DNA from: an uncultured Bradyrhizobium sp.
GTDB taxonomy: Bacteria; Pseudomonadota; Alphaproteobacteria; Rhizobiales; Xanthobacteraceae
Reading direction: 5' to 3'
Length of the DNA stretch: 64,000 nucleotides
Assembly: GCF_947648125.1 (NCBI RefSeq)
Contig: NZ_CANSMR010000001.1
Span: 558,001-622,000 of the forward strand
Shown here: positions 17,013 through 26,200 of the stretch, one piece after another
How the letters are laid out: each line of letters opens with the position of its first letter
Position numbering within the stretch: the first letter of the stretch is position 1
Made by a program: the position numbers and the translations under genes
The notes under the pieces: generated by a model
Databases searched by the model: none
What the model saw: the letters and a program-made list of their open reading frames with translations, nothing else
What the model was told of the DNA's origin: nothing

Positions 17013-18788
17013 GTGGAACAAGCGACGACGGTTCAAGATCGTCAAACGAGCGCCGAAGCGATAGCTGGAGTGGCGCCGCCGGTGCCCCACTTCGCCGATA
17101 GCGTCCGGTTCGAGGAGGAGTTTGGCCGTTTTCTCGTTGCGGAGAACGTGGTCGACCATATCATCCTCGATCGCGCAACCAACGCGGCGCGCAAGACCGG
17201 AGAGCGGTTGGATCGGGTTCTGACCAAGCTCGGACTGGTTGCCGAGAATCAACTTGCCGTTACGTTCGCAAAATTTCTTTGCCTCGATCTGGTTTTGGCG
17301 GCTGATCTGCCTCTTGAATGCGTACTTCCTGAAGTCATTGAGGGCGACTTCGTACGCCGCAACCGCATCTTGCCCATCTCTCTCGCCGGCAACACCCTCT
17401 CAGTAGGGGTTGTGGATCCGCTCAATCCGGAGCCGGTACGGGCATTGGCCTATCTCACCGGCCTGACAATGGAGGTCAGGCTTTTTGCGCTTGCCGATTT
17501 CGAGAAGGCTTTTGACACCCTCTATGCCGTCCGGACCAAGGACGCCAGCAACGGGTCCTTTGGCAACGGCGAAGCTAGCGAACTCGACGTCCAGCGCTTG
17601 CGCGACATCGCAAGCGAGGCGCCGGTCATCCGGCTCGTCAATCAGATCATTGCCGGCGCGGTGGAGGCACAAGCCTCCGACATTCACATTGAACCCAATG
17701 TCGACCATGTCGTTGTGCGCTACCGCGTCGACGGAATGCTACGAACGACGCAGGTGCTGGCGCCGGCGCTGCGCGCGGCCATCACTTCGCGTCTCAAAAT
17801 CATGTCCAAGCTGGACATTGCGGAACGGCGCATGCCGCAAGACGGACGTATCAAGATTGCGATCAGAGGCATCGACATTGACTTTCGAGTATCGACGATT
17901 CCGACGATCTTCGGCGAAAGCGTCGTGCTGCGTATCCTCGATCGCTCGCGCGTCACGCTCGACTTTGCCGAGCTCGGATTTTCGGCCGGTCAGATCTCAG
18001 TATTTGACCAATTGCTGCATGAGCCCAACGGCATCATCCTCGTGACCGGTCCGACAGGCAGCGGCAAGACGACCACGCTCTACACCGCATTGAAATCGCT
18101 CAACAGCTCGGATCGCAAGATCTTCTCTGTCGAAGATCCCATCGAATACCAGTTGAGAGGCATCAATCAGGTCCAGGTACAGGCGGAAATCGGAATGGAC
18201 TTTCCGCACGCGCTGAGGGCCATCTTGCGACAGGATCCGGACATCATCATGATCGGTGAGATCCGCGATCTGGAAACGGCCCGGATCGCGATTCAGTCTT
18301 CACTGACCGGCCACCTTGTCCTCTCGACCCTTCATACCAACAACGCCGCGGCTGCCATTACCCGGTTGATCGATATCGGGGTCGAAAACTATCTGCTGGG
18401 GTCGACGATCAAGGGCGTCGTGGCGCAACGGCTGGTCCGTAAGATCTGCCGGCACTGTGCTTGCGAGCACCGGCAGGCGCGGCATTGGGAGGACGAGTTC
18501 GTCCGCATCATTCCTCAGATCGAAGCGTTCGGTAAGCCAAACATTCTTGAAGCGCGTGGTTGCACGGAGTGCGGCGGAACCGGCTTCTCGGGCCGGTCGA
18601 CGATCGCCGAAGTTCTGATGATCGACGACGAGTTTCATGGCCTCATACTGGCCAATGCATCAGATGACCAGATCGGAAAATCGGCACGCGCGCGGGGCAT
18701 GCTCAACATGTATGAAATGGGGGCTACGAGGGTCTGGCGAGGGGAGACGACGATCGACGAGGTCCTGCGCGCGACGCGGATGGGATGA
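17013..18788 (+). CDS. gspE: Type II secretion ATPase GspE
   Basis: GspE powers pseudopilus assembly from the cytoplasmic face. I chose GTG 17013, behind GAGGA, giving 591 aa; the longer open frame upstream lies inside the peptidase gene. An N-terminal GspE/MshEN domain (residues ~25-180) is followed by the ATPase: Walker A GPTGSGKT at ~346, Asp box, Walker B region IIMIGEIRD, His box LSTLHTNNAA. Both CxxC pairs of the zinc-binding domain are present near 479 (CRHC) and 517 (CTEC). All catalytic elements are intact. Confidence 0.95.
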   Translation: MEQATTVQDRQTSAEAIAGVAPPVPHFADSVRFEEEFGRFLVAENVVDHIILDRATNAARKTGERLDRVLTKLGLVAENQLAVTFAKFLCLDLVLAADLPLECVLPEVIEGDFVRRNRILPISLAGNTLSVGVVDPLNPEPVRALAYLTGLTMEVRLFALADFEKAFDTLYAVRTKDASNGSFGNGEASELDVQRLRDIASEAPVIRLVNQIIAGAVEAQASDIHIEPNVDHVVVRYRVDGMLRTTQVLAPALRAAITSRLKIMSKLDIAERRMPQDGRIKIAIRGIDIDFRVSTIPTIFGESVVLRILDRSRVTLDFAELGFSAGQISVFDQLLHEPNGIILVTGPTGSGKTTTLYTALKSLNSSDRKIFSVEDPIEYQLRGINQVQVQAEIGMDFPHALRAILRQDPDIIMIGEIRDLETARIAIQSSLTGHLVLSTLHTNNAAAAITRLIDIGVENYLLGSTIKGVVAQRLVRKICRHCACEHRQARHWEDEFVRIIPQIEAFGKPNILEARGCTECGGTGFSGRSTIAEVLMIDDEFHGLILANASDDQIGKSARARGMLNMYEMGATRVWRGETTIDEVLRATRMG

Positions 18789-18831
18789 CCAACCATGAGC
18801 GTCCCCGGAGAGACGGGCTAAAGAGGCAATC

Positions 18832-19974
18832 ATGCGGCTATCGGCAAACCAGCTCAGCCTTGGACGAGTGCGACAATACGGGCATCGCTTCGTTGGCTGG
18901 TGGGTAAGCGAGCTCCTGCAGTTGCTTCCTGGAAGGCTGGTGGAGCTGTTTTCGCGCCATGAACAGCGGCTTCTGGTTGTCGCTCCAGACCAAGGGACGG
19001 TTATCCTTGAACTCATGAACGGCAGGCGGTCGTTGATCGGATCAGATCGGATCGCAATGTCCGATGGCGGCGCATCGGCATGCATTGATCGATTCCTGAC
19101 TGACCGCGGCCTTGATCGGCGCGATGTCGAGATCGGACTCCGGCTTTTGCCCGAAAGCATATTTGCCAGACGATTGGTGTTGCCGGCGGAAGCGCGCAAC
19201 GATGTCCAAGCAGTTGTTGTCCGAGATCTTACGAACAAGACGCCGTTCAAAATGGATGACGTCTATACCGATCATTCTGCGGGGAACGACACCGAGGATG
19301 GGCGATTTGAAGTCTGGCAATGGGTCGTCTGTCGTCAATTTGTTGATCTTGCTCTGACACCGCTCCGGCTCGGAATGGCGGATGTCAATTTCGTCTTGTC
19401 GGACAGCAGCGGGGCCACGCAGCCGGTGCCCTTCGTCAGCTTGCGGCGGGGCGCGGAGATCGACTCGTCCTGGACCGCGCGGCTCTCGCCTATTCTCTGC
19501 TATAGCGCGGTATTACTGTTCCTCGTCGCACTCGGCCTGAAGTACTGGAACCAGCAAGTCATGCTGGATAGCCTCGAAGCAGAGATTGTGACAGCAGGCG
19601 CGAAAGCCAAGCAGGTTCGTGGTCAGGTCGATCAGCTGCAGGAGAAGCGTGCTTCCCTTCTTCGGTTGCGGCTGCAACGGAGTGAGGCTCCAGGATTGGG
19701 TGATCTTTGGGGGGAGACGACACGGATACTGCCATCGCATTCATGGCTGACCGAGTTTCGGCTGACGGAAACCGCAGACAAGCACGAGCAGCAGCTGTCA
19801 TTGACGGGGTTCTCCGGCGCGGCGCCGAGCCTGGTTGGCATCGTCGATAGCTCGCCGCTGTTCATTGACGCAACGCTGACTTCTCCCATCGCACTCGATG
19901 CATCTGAAGGCCGCGAACGCTTTGCGCTGCAGGCGAAGGTGAGGCGCTCCGAGATCAAGGATATCCCGCGATGA
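18832..19974 (+). CDS. gspL: Type II secretion protein GspL (PilM/PilN-like fusion)
   Basis: The 380-aa protein has a cytoplasmic actin-like half (residues ~1-220, which in this family binds GspE). One membrane helix follows at ~225-243 (ILCYSAVLLFLVALGL), then a coiled coil (~250-285) and a small periplasmic ferredoxin-like domain. This matches GspL, the link between the ATPase and GspM. Start ATG 18832 has GAGG upstream. It ends four bases inside the next gene. Confidence 0.85.
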   Translation: MRLSANQLSLGRVRQYGHRFVGWWVSELLQLLPGRLVELFSRHEQRLLVVAPDQGTVILELMNGRRSLIGSDRIAMSDGGASACIDRFLTDRGLDRRDVEIGLRLLPESIFARRLVLPAEARNDVQAVVVRDLTNKTPFKMDDVYTDHSAGNDTEDGRFEVWQWVVCRQFVDLALTPLRLGMADVNFVLSDSSGATQPVPFVSLRRGAEIDSSWTARLSPILCYSAVLLFLVALGLKYWNQQVMLDSLEAEIVTAGAKAKQVRGQVDQLQEKRASLLRLRLQRSEAPGLGDLWGETTRILPSHSWLTEFRLTETADKHEQQLSLTGFSGAAPSLVGIVDSSPLFIDATLTSPIALDASEGRERFALQAKVRRSEIKDIPR

Positions 19975-20552
19975 AGGAGATACTCACTGATGGCCGTCGC
20001 CGTCGGCAGCTATTGTTCATAGCGGGAAACTTGGCGGCGTGTGCGCTCGTAGCCGGTATCGTTGTCATGCCGATCGTGACGTTCTTCACCGATCGGGATA
20101 GTCGGATTGCAGAACAACAGAAAGTACTTGCGCGGCTGTCGGCGATTTCTGCCCAGGCTGAGGCGGTGCAGTCGATGGTGTCCGATACCAAGGCTCAGAT
20201 GCAGGGTGGAGAGTTCCTGACCGGGCCGAATGAGAGCGTGATCAGTGCTGATCTCCAGACACGCCTGAAGGCGCTCGCCGAAGCGGCAGGTGCGCGCCTG
20301 CGTGCTGTTCAGGCGCTCCCCGTCAAGGTCTCGGATCAGATCAGATACAGCGGATCACGGATCGAGATCTTTGGACCGCTTCAATCCATTCTCCGTGCAG
20401 TTCATACGATCGAGAATGCGAAGCCGTATCTGTTTGTCAGCAGTGCGACGTTGAAGATGGTCCCCGCAACCGGGCAGGGAGGGATTCAGGAGCCCGCGAT
20501 CCAGGCGCAACTGGATATTTTCGGTGCCATCCAGTTTGGAGGTCAGCCATGA
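19971..20552 (+). CDS. gspM: Type II secretion protein GspM-like
   Basis: The 193-aa protein has a short basic cytoplasmic tail, one membrane helix (residues ~15-38), a coiled coil, and a periplasmic domain resembling the alphaproteobacterial GspM form. It overlaps gspL by ATGA and the following gene by four bases. Such proteins pair with GspL to hold the platform. Sequence conservation in this family is low, so the call rests on topology and position. Confidence 0.8.
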   Translation: MKEILTDGRRRRQLLFIAGNLAACALVAGIVVMPIVTFFTDRDSRIAEQQKVLARLSAISAQAEAVQSMVSDTKAQMQGGEFLTGPNESVISADLQTRLKALAEAAGARLRAVQALPVKVSDQIRYSGSRIEIFGPLQSILRAVHTIENAKPYLFVSSATLKMVPATGQGGIQEPAIQAQLDIFGAIQFGGQP

Positions 20553-21052
20553 GATGGCAAGGCGCTCCGTTCCGGACCAGCGGTCTGTTGATGTTGCTGG
20601 GAGTCAATGCCGGCCTCGTGGGATGGATCTGGAGTCTGGCTGCCTCGAACAACGCAACCCGCATCGACAGCAGTCGATGGACCGTCAATTGGTCCGACAT
20701 CGGTGCGAAGGTAACCAATCAGAAGCCGCTCGACAGCTATCAGCGGATTCTGGCGCATCCTGTGTTCTTCAAGTCGCGCGAGCCCTTCGTTCCTGCACCA
20801 CCTCCGCCACGGCCGTCTCCAGGAGCACCACCGCCAGTCGTTCTGGCTGATCCTGGCCTTGCGGTCGGCGGCGTGATGATCAGGAACGGCTCGAGCAAGG
20901 CCTATTTGTATAGCGAGGCGGGTATGGGCGCCGGGTGGAGTGCTGAAGGCGAGACGTTTCAGGGATGGAAGGTCAAGTCGGTCGATAAAGGTGGCGTCAA
21001 GCTTGAGCAGGCCGGGCGTTCGATCGAGCTACTGCTTTATCCCCGCGACTGA
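20549..21052 (+). CDS. Type II secretion GspC/GspN-like inner-membrane protein
   Basis: The last gene of the operon encodes 167 aa: one N-terminal membrane helix (LLMLLGVNAGLVGWIWSLA), a proline-rich linker (VPAPPPPRPSPGAPPP), and a beta-rich domain of ~75 residues (LAVGGVMIRNGSSKAYLYSE...). That is the layout of the GspC homology-region domain which touches the secretin, without the PDZ domain of long GspC. Automated annotation often calls this form protein N. It is the only candidate for the C component here. Confidence 0.75.
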   Translation: MRWQGAPFRTSGLLMLLGVNAGLVGWIWSLAASNNATRIDSSRWTVNWSDIGAKVTNQKPLDSYQRILAHPVFFKSREPFVPAPPPPRPSPGAPPPVVLADPGLAVGGVMIRNGSSKAYLYSEAGMGAGWSAEGETFQGWKVKSVDKGGVKLEQAGRSIELLLYPRD

Positions 21053-21459
21053 TGGGCGAGCGATTGCAGGCGCGAAGAAGAGGATGCGCTGGATTGGTAG
21101 CGGGCGCCGCTGGGCGACGACGGCTGGGTTTTGGGCTGGGGTGGTGGGCTTTGACTGGAAGAGTGTTTGGACGTCGGTCGCGCGAAGGTAGAGAAGGGCC
21201 GTGGTTGCCGCAATCGCCGCAGCGAGGATCAGGCCGCTGGCCGATTGGGCGTGGACCTCGTTCGCTCCCAGGCAGGCGGCGCCATCGGACGAGGTGATAT
21301 GTCAGCCCGCGATAATCGTCGAAGGTGATCACTCGCACGCCTCGTGCCACTCATACAGGTTGTCGTAGATCGGTCATGCACGCGACCTATCTTCTTTAGT
21401 CTCGCCACCGGACACACGAAACTTGTGTGTGGCAACGCCGCTGAACTCGCCAACCAAGC
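21053..21459. other. Non-coding gap after the secretion operon
   Basis: No intact gene is seen. A small inverted repeat (ACACAC 21412-21417, GTGTGT 21425-21430) lies 30 bases before the next start and could be a regulator site or a weak stem. A minus-strand frame at 20997-21350 is probably a shadow. No T-rich terminator follows the secretion operon, so read-through into the 21460 gene is possible. Confidence 0.35.
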
Positions 21460-23007
21460 ATGGGTGCATCAATGATGTGGATCAACACCAAAGCTAAAGC
21501 GACCAGTCTGATGCGACGAGCGGTCGCTTTTGCGTGCGCTACTTTGATTATGCTGGGTCTATCAGTGACAGCGTATGCTGATGCGTTGACGCTTCAGTGG
21601 CACCAAGATGTTACAGCGTCCTACGCTGGCGATCCCCAATATATGAACGCATCAATCCCTGTCGGCTGGGGTTACATGGATCCAATGGTCGTAACCATCC
21701 CAAGCGGTCCAAACGCCGGCCAATATGCCCTCGTTTTCTACTCCTGCACCAACTCGAATGGGGTGCCCAAGTCCTTTTACTGCGTCTATCTTACCAAGAA
21801 CGGCGTGGTTGCATCTGACGCGATGATTATGGGCCAGACCGCCCTTCCTAATGGTCTCGCGGGTGCCGAGGCGTACCAACCTCCCATGCTCTTTTTCAAC
21901 AGCAGTACCAGCACGATCTATTTGGCATTCTGGGTTTTCACAACTGACGGGCGTTCGCTCGTTCAACTGTTTTCCTTTGCTCCGCCCGGGCCTCATTGGA
22001 CGGCGGTCAGCAGTTATGTCGGCGATGTCGGTAACATCTTCAATTATCTCGGAGGTGCGATGGATCCGAAAACCGGTGACATCGTCATCGCAGGCTATGG
22101 CAAAAGGCCAAATGCTCGGACGCTGGAATTAACAAAAGTCACTGCCGCGAGCGGCTATACAACCTGGGCGCCTTCCCAGATTGTGACCTCGTATCCTGAT
22201 TCACCAGCGTATTGGAATCCGGTGTATCCGCATGTCGCGATCCGAAGTGATGGGATAGCACCAAGCACTGGTGGCACAATAAGCATACTTGCGGTGCTTT
22301 CCAATGGTGCCCCTTGCGTAGATCCTGGCAAACCGGACGATGGGCTCATTCCAACAACCTATAAGGACGTTGTGAACTATGAGGGAAAATTCGGAGGGGC
22401 AATCGCTGGCACGTGGAGCGATGCCGCACCGGACGCCGGTCCTGATGGGCATGGAGACAGCTGCTATTGGGCCAGCGAGCGGTTTCCACTTGCTCATTTC
22501 AGCGACGGAAGCTCTATCTATTCGATCGAGCGAGCGACCGATTTGACAAATTATGATCCAAATAACAAGGCGGGCTCCAATGCCATGTCCAACTGGAATC
22601 GCCGCTTTAAATTGTACAAGGATGGCACGGTCATCGTTGCCGATCTCGGAACGCTGTTCACGTCGTATTTTACGTACTCAAGCAACATTGATGCGATGTC
22701 GATGACAAAACTGGACAACGGCAACTTTGTAATCTTTGCCAACAACCGCGGACCAGCCGGCTTTGGCTTGCCCATGACTTATCCGAATTTTGGCGTGACG
22801 TGGTCGAAAGATCTGTCGACGTTTGCTCCGGCCCAATACATCGCCACCCTGTTTGGGCCTGGCACGAGTGTCAAGGTCGCTCAGCCGAACAGCAACGGCA
22901 TGACGTCGGTGCCCTTCCTAGACCTCTTTGTTTCCGGCAATCAGTATAATGCCAGAAACGTCAACGATGACCATCAATTCAGGTATTGGCGATATACGCT
23001 TCAGTAG
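21460..23007 (+). CDS. Secreted protein of unknown function, candidate T2SS substrate
   Basis: The 515-aa protein has a signal peptide ending near VTAYADA (residues ~1-43 from ATG 21460; ATGs at 21472 and 21475 are alternatives). The mature protein is rich in Gly, Ser, Tyr, Trp and Asn and appears all-beta, with repeated motifs (FYSCTN, IVIAGYGK, IVSYPDS-type strands) that would suit a sialidase-like propeller. I see no catalytic signature. It directly follows the secretion operon on the same strand and ends at a strong terminator. Secretion by that system is inferred from position. Confidence 0.7.
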   Translation: MGASMMWINTKAKATSLMRRAVAFACATLIMLGLSVTAYADALTLQWHQDVTASYAGDPQYMNASIPVGWGYMDPMVVTIPSGPNAGQYALVFYSCTNSNGVPKSFYCVYLTKNGVVASDAMIMGQTALPNGLAGAEAYQPPMLFFNSSTSTIYLAFWVFTTDGRSLVQLFSFAPPGPHWTAVSSYVGDVGNIFNYLGGAMDPKTGDIVIAGYGKRPNARTLELTKVTAASGYTTWAPSQIVTSYPDSPAYWNPVYPHVAIRSDGIAPSTGGTISILAVLSNGAPCVDPGKPDDGLIPTTYKDVVNYEGKFGGAIAGTWSDAAPDAGPDGHGDSCYWASERFPLAHFSDGSSIYSIERATDLTNYDPNNKAGSNAMSNWNRRFKLYKDGTVIVADLGTLFTSYFTYSSNIDAMSMTKLDNGNFVIFANNRGPAGFGLPMTYPNFGVTWSKDLSTFAPAQYIATLFGPGTSVKVAQPNSNGMTSVPFLDLFVSGNQYNARNVNDDHQFRYWRYTLQ

Positions 23008-23083
23008 CTGAACGTCGTGGGTCGGATCGGGCCGAGCGCCGGCTCGGCTCGAGGCCGCAAGGAAGAAACGCCGCGAAGAATCA

Positions 23084-23109
23084 GGAGGCCGCCAGCCAAG
23101 GCGGCCTCC
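23084..23109 (+). terminator. Hairpin terminator after the secreted-protein gene
   Basis: GGAGGCCGCC (23084-23093) and GGCGGCCTCC (23100-23109) form a perfect 10-bp stem with the loop AGCCAA, followed by CTCGTCATTTTAT. It lies 77 bases after the stop codon and is a good intrinsic terminator. Confidence 0.75.
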
Positions 23110-23382
23110 CTCGTCATTTTATCGCTGTCCGGAGACAGATAGCTGATCTGCGCGATGGTTGATGCGGCTGCGATTTCGGCCAGTGTGGCCATGAGTTAAG
23201 TGTTCCGGGTCAGCAGCAGCTCTTCGATGAGCACCGCGACGGCGGCATAGATCCCACGATGGTCTGCAATTCCGGTATGCGTCCAGTTTCGTCGTCGGCT
23301 TCTCAGCCCGATGCCGCGAGTTTCGCAAGCACTCCTGCTTAGTGCTCGGAGCATTCGCATGGTTGATGTGCGCAGTTGCCCC
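23110..23382. other. Non-coding stretch
   Basis: A 63-codon minus-strand frame (23001-23192) crosses the terminator stem and has no ribosome site, so I do not call it. Nothing else is recognisable here. Confidence 0.3.
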
Positions 23383-23790
23383 TCTTGATAGATTCACCTG
23401 TATTCCTACCAATCGTCGAACGGAATGCAGGGATAATCTGGCGGTCCGGATCCAAGTCGTGGTTCACCGTCGAGCTTGGGGACAAATCACGGCCGTCGGT
23501 GTCGCCTTCAAATATCAGCAGGCTTGGGAACGCTATGGCGGGCGCCGGTAGGCCATGGCCAGTAACCACGCCGCCTGACGAGACAAACCTGAGAGTCACT
23601 CCCAGCTGGCTGGGCAGTGAGGAAATGCTGCCATGGTCATGCACCAAAGTGAAAACGGCCGCTGAGAGTCGCTCCGCTTCCCATTCCTTTCCGGCGTCAT
23701 AGCCAGCAGCTGACGCATCGAGGGCGCTCAACTGGTTCTTGAATTTCTGAATCAGATCTTGCCGCGGGCGCTTCGTACCAAACTTCCCCG
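23383..23790 (-). pseudogene. Decayed conserved hypothetical gene
   Basis: On the minus strand the frame reads DLIQKFKNQLSALDASAAGYD, then EWEAERLSAAVFTLVHD and SISSLPSQLGV, which looks like real, helical, soluble protein. An in-frame stop sits just upstream of this start region, and no ATG or GTG with a ribosome site is available. Downstream, a plausible continuation (FVPKLDGEPRL, IPFDDW) lies in a different frame and ends at a stop. I take it as a remnant with at least one frameshift. The family is a conserved hypothetical without known function. Confidence 0.5.
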
Positions 23791-24045
23791 TCGTGAACTA
23801 TTCCCAGCGATCCGACCCGGATGGAACAACACGAATGCTGGATGGCGCTGGACCGGCTGCAAACCCCAGTCCGTACTGCGCAATAGACTACAGCAAGGCG
23901 GTGGCGGAGCGCCGACGAGACTCCCGGAGGCCTGCTGGCAGGCGACGAAGCATTCTGAATTGCCGTCTAACCTATTGATCCGATTGGACGCCGAATTGGC
24001 CCGGAATTCAAAACTGACGTTGATATTGCTCGAACTGCTCGCGGA

Positions 24046-24921
24046 TTACTTTGCCGCCATCTGATCTCGATACCAATCTCCAATCTGGCTCGCCGTCATG
24101 AGCGCGACGCCGTCATGGCCTATCACGTAGTCGAGCAGCGCCTCGAGGTACTTGATTCGATGCGGTACCCCCGTGATGTATGGATGCACGGAAATTGCCA
24201 TGATCCGCGCGTTCTCGGCGCCTTCGAGATACAGCCGATCGAACTGGTCGGTACAGCGCGTCAGGAACTGCTCCGAGGGCAGGTGCTGTAGCGCGTGAAT
24301 GACAATGTCGTTGGTCTCGACGGAATAGGGAATCGTCGTCACAGTTCCGTGCGGTGTTGCGATGTCCTGAGGAAGATCGTCGATCACCCAATCGGCCACG
24401 TACTCGATCCCGTTGAGGCGCAGGAGATCGAGTGTTTCTTCGGTCTCGGTCAGGCCGGGGCTTTCCCACGATCGCGGCGCCTTGCCGGTAAATGCGGCGA
24501 TCGTGTCGACAGCACGCTTGATCGCATCCGCCTGGTTCTCGACCTTGTGCATTGGGCCCTGCACGAACCCATGCCCCATGAATTCGAAGCCCGCTTCGCG
24601 CGCCGCCGATGCCACGCGCAGATAGCTGTTGCAGACGTTGGCATTCGTAGCCAGCGTCGCCGGTATCTTTCGGTCGGTGAGGGCCTTGAACTGCCGCCAG
24701 AAGCCGGCGCGCATGCCGTATTCATGCCACGACCAGTTCGGCACGTCAGGCAGCAGCGGCTGGCCCATTGGTGGGCTCAGCACGGTGCGTGGCATCGCAT
24801 TTTCGATGCGCCATTCCTCGACATTGAGGATGACCCAGACAGCAAGCTTCTTGCCGTCAGGCAATGTCAGTTTCGGTCGGTCGATTTGAGCTTGGTACGG
24901 AATGCGATCGGTGAAAGCCAC
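24046..24921 (-). CDS. Polysaccharide deacetylase family hydrolase (allantoinase/PuuE-like)
   Basis: The 291-aa protein belongs to the NodB-fold family. It has the long, non-secreted form typical of cytoplasmic allantoinase or ureidoglycolate-type members rather than of sugar deacetylases. It has no signal peptide, and shows SWHEYGMRAGFWRQF near the start, FMGHGFVQGPMH, SWESPGLTET and SVHPYITGVPHRIKYLE at the end. It probably hydrolyses a cyclic amide or similar C-N bond. It shares its strand with the flavin monooxygenase 16 bases upstream and is probably in one operon with it. The exact substrate cannot be read from sequence. Confidence 0.8.
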   Translation of the reverse strand: MAFTDRIPYQAQIDRPKLTLPDGKKLAVWVILNVEEWRIENAMPRTVLSPPMGQPLLPDVPNWSWHEYGMRAGFWRQFKALTDRKIPATLATNANVCNSYLRVASAAREAGFEFMGHGFVQGPMHKVENQADAIKRAVDTIAAFTGKAPRSWESPGLTETEETLDLLRLNGIEYVADWVIDDLPQDIATPHGTVTTIPYSVETNDIVIHALQHLPSEQFLTRCTDQFDRLYLEGAENARIMAISVHPYITGVPHRIKYLEALLDYVIGHDGVALMTASQIGDWYRDQMAAK

Positions 24922-24937
24922 GTCAAAACTCCCTTGG

Positions 24938-26032
24938 TCACGCGGATGATCCGGCGGCGGCGTTGATGCGCGGTAAGACCTTTTCGGCCATCAGGATCAT
25001 CGATTGACGGCCAAGCTCGCGATCCTTCCAGTCCTTGCCGGCATAGAGCAAGGTTCCGAAGGTGCCGATCTCTTCCTGGAATGCCAGCAGTTGATCGGCT
25101 ACACTTTCAGGCGTGCCGTGGATGATCAGCTTGTCACAGATCGACTCGAGGGTGACCTCCAAGTCTGGTTGATCCCGCCTCGTCTTGAACAGTTCGAGCC
25201 GGCCGCTGCGCTTCAGCTTCGTGAACAGCTGGTGATAATAGTACACGTAGGGGCTATCGGGCGACGTGGCATAGGCCTTCGCCGTTGCCGCGTCGTTTGC
25301 CACGAACACGCTCTTGGCGACGCGCCAATTGGCAGGGTCTGCCGCCCGGTTCGCACGCGCGCAACCCTCGACGTATTTGGGCCAGTGGCTCTTTACCCAA
25401 GCAGGCATCAGGAAGTTCGCCGAGATCGGATCCCAGCCGCGCGCAGCGGCTTCCGTGACGCCTTTTGAGAACGGCGCGACCGCAGTCACCACGATCGGCG
25501 GGTGAGGGGTTTGCAATGGGCGGGCTATCAATCCCTGGCCAATGTCCTCGATCAGGGTTCGCTCGACCGAGACATTCCAATACTTGCCCTGCAAATCATA
25601 GGGCGGCTTGCCAGCCCAAATCTCCAGAACCTGATTGATCGCCTCGAGGAACATCGCATTCCGGTCGGCATCGAGATTGCCGAAAACCTCCGCGTCGGAC
25701 AGCAATCCGCCGGGGCTTATTCCGAGTATGAAGCGGCCATCAAGCATGTGATCGAGCATGGCGACGGATGCGGCGACCGCTGCAGGATGAGTGTTCGGCA
25801 TGTTGATGGTACCGGTCCCAAGCTTGATCTGCTTGGTTGCAGCCGCGAGCCAGGCAATGAAGGCGATGCTGGAGGTGATGTTCTCGGCTTTGTCAGTGAC
25901 GTGCTCGCCGACGTAGGCCTCGGTGAACCCGAGCTCATCCGCGAGCAGGAAGGCCTCGCGATCCTCCCGGAGCGATTGCCGCCAATCCTTTTCGAGAGGA
26001 TGGATCGGCATCGTAAAGAATCCGAGCTTCAT
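24938..26032 (-). CDS. LLM class flavin-dependent monooxygenase
   Basis: ATG 26032 follows GGGAGGCGG on the minus strand, giving 364 aa; the longer frame has no ribosome site. The bacterial luciferase-like TIM barrel shows MKLGFFTMPIHP, a central HVTDKAENI region, TGTINMPNTHPAAVAA and LDGRFILGISPGG. Such enzymes use reduced FMN from a partner reductase to oxidise or ring-open small molecules. The gene is divergent from the Mo hydroxylase genes, with 168 bases between, and is followed by the hydrolase. Together they suggest breakdown of a heterocyclic compound (inference). Confidence 0.88.
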   Translation of the reverse strand: MKLGFFTMPIHPLEKDWRQSLREDREAFLLADELGFTEAYVGEHVTDKAENITSSIAFIAWLAAATKQIKLGTGTINMPNTHPAAVAASVAMLDHMLDGRFILGISPGGLLSDAEVFGNLDADRNAMFLEAINQVLEIWAGKPPYDLQGKYWNVSVERTLIEDIGQGLIARPLQTPHPPIVVTAVAPFSKGVTEAAARGWDPISANFLMPAWVKSHWPKYVEGCARANRAADPANWRVAKSVFVANDAATAKAYATSPDSPYVYYYHQLFTKLKRSGRLELFKTRRDQPDLEVTLESICDKLIIHGTPESVADQLLAFQEEIGTFGTLLYAGKDWKDRELGRQSMILMAEKVLPRINAAAGSSA

Positions 26033-26200
26033 GATCCGCCTCCCTGCGCGTTGAACTTTAGTTGGCAAGGAACCTGCGGCCTTCCCAAGGTGAAGACAAG
26101 CCCTGCCGCACAAATAATCACTCGATAAACAAACTTGACCTTTGAAGGGGCCGGCCCTCTAATCGGGCAAACCAAAATTGGGCCGGGAGGCCACGCCCAC

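Noticed and set aside
23001-23192. A 63-codon minus-strand frame
   Set aside because: It runs through the terminator hairpin, overlaps the end of the 21460 gene and has no ribosome site.
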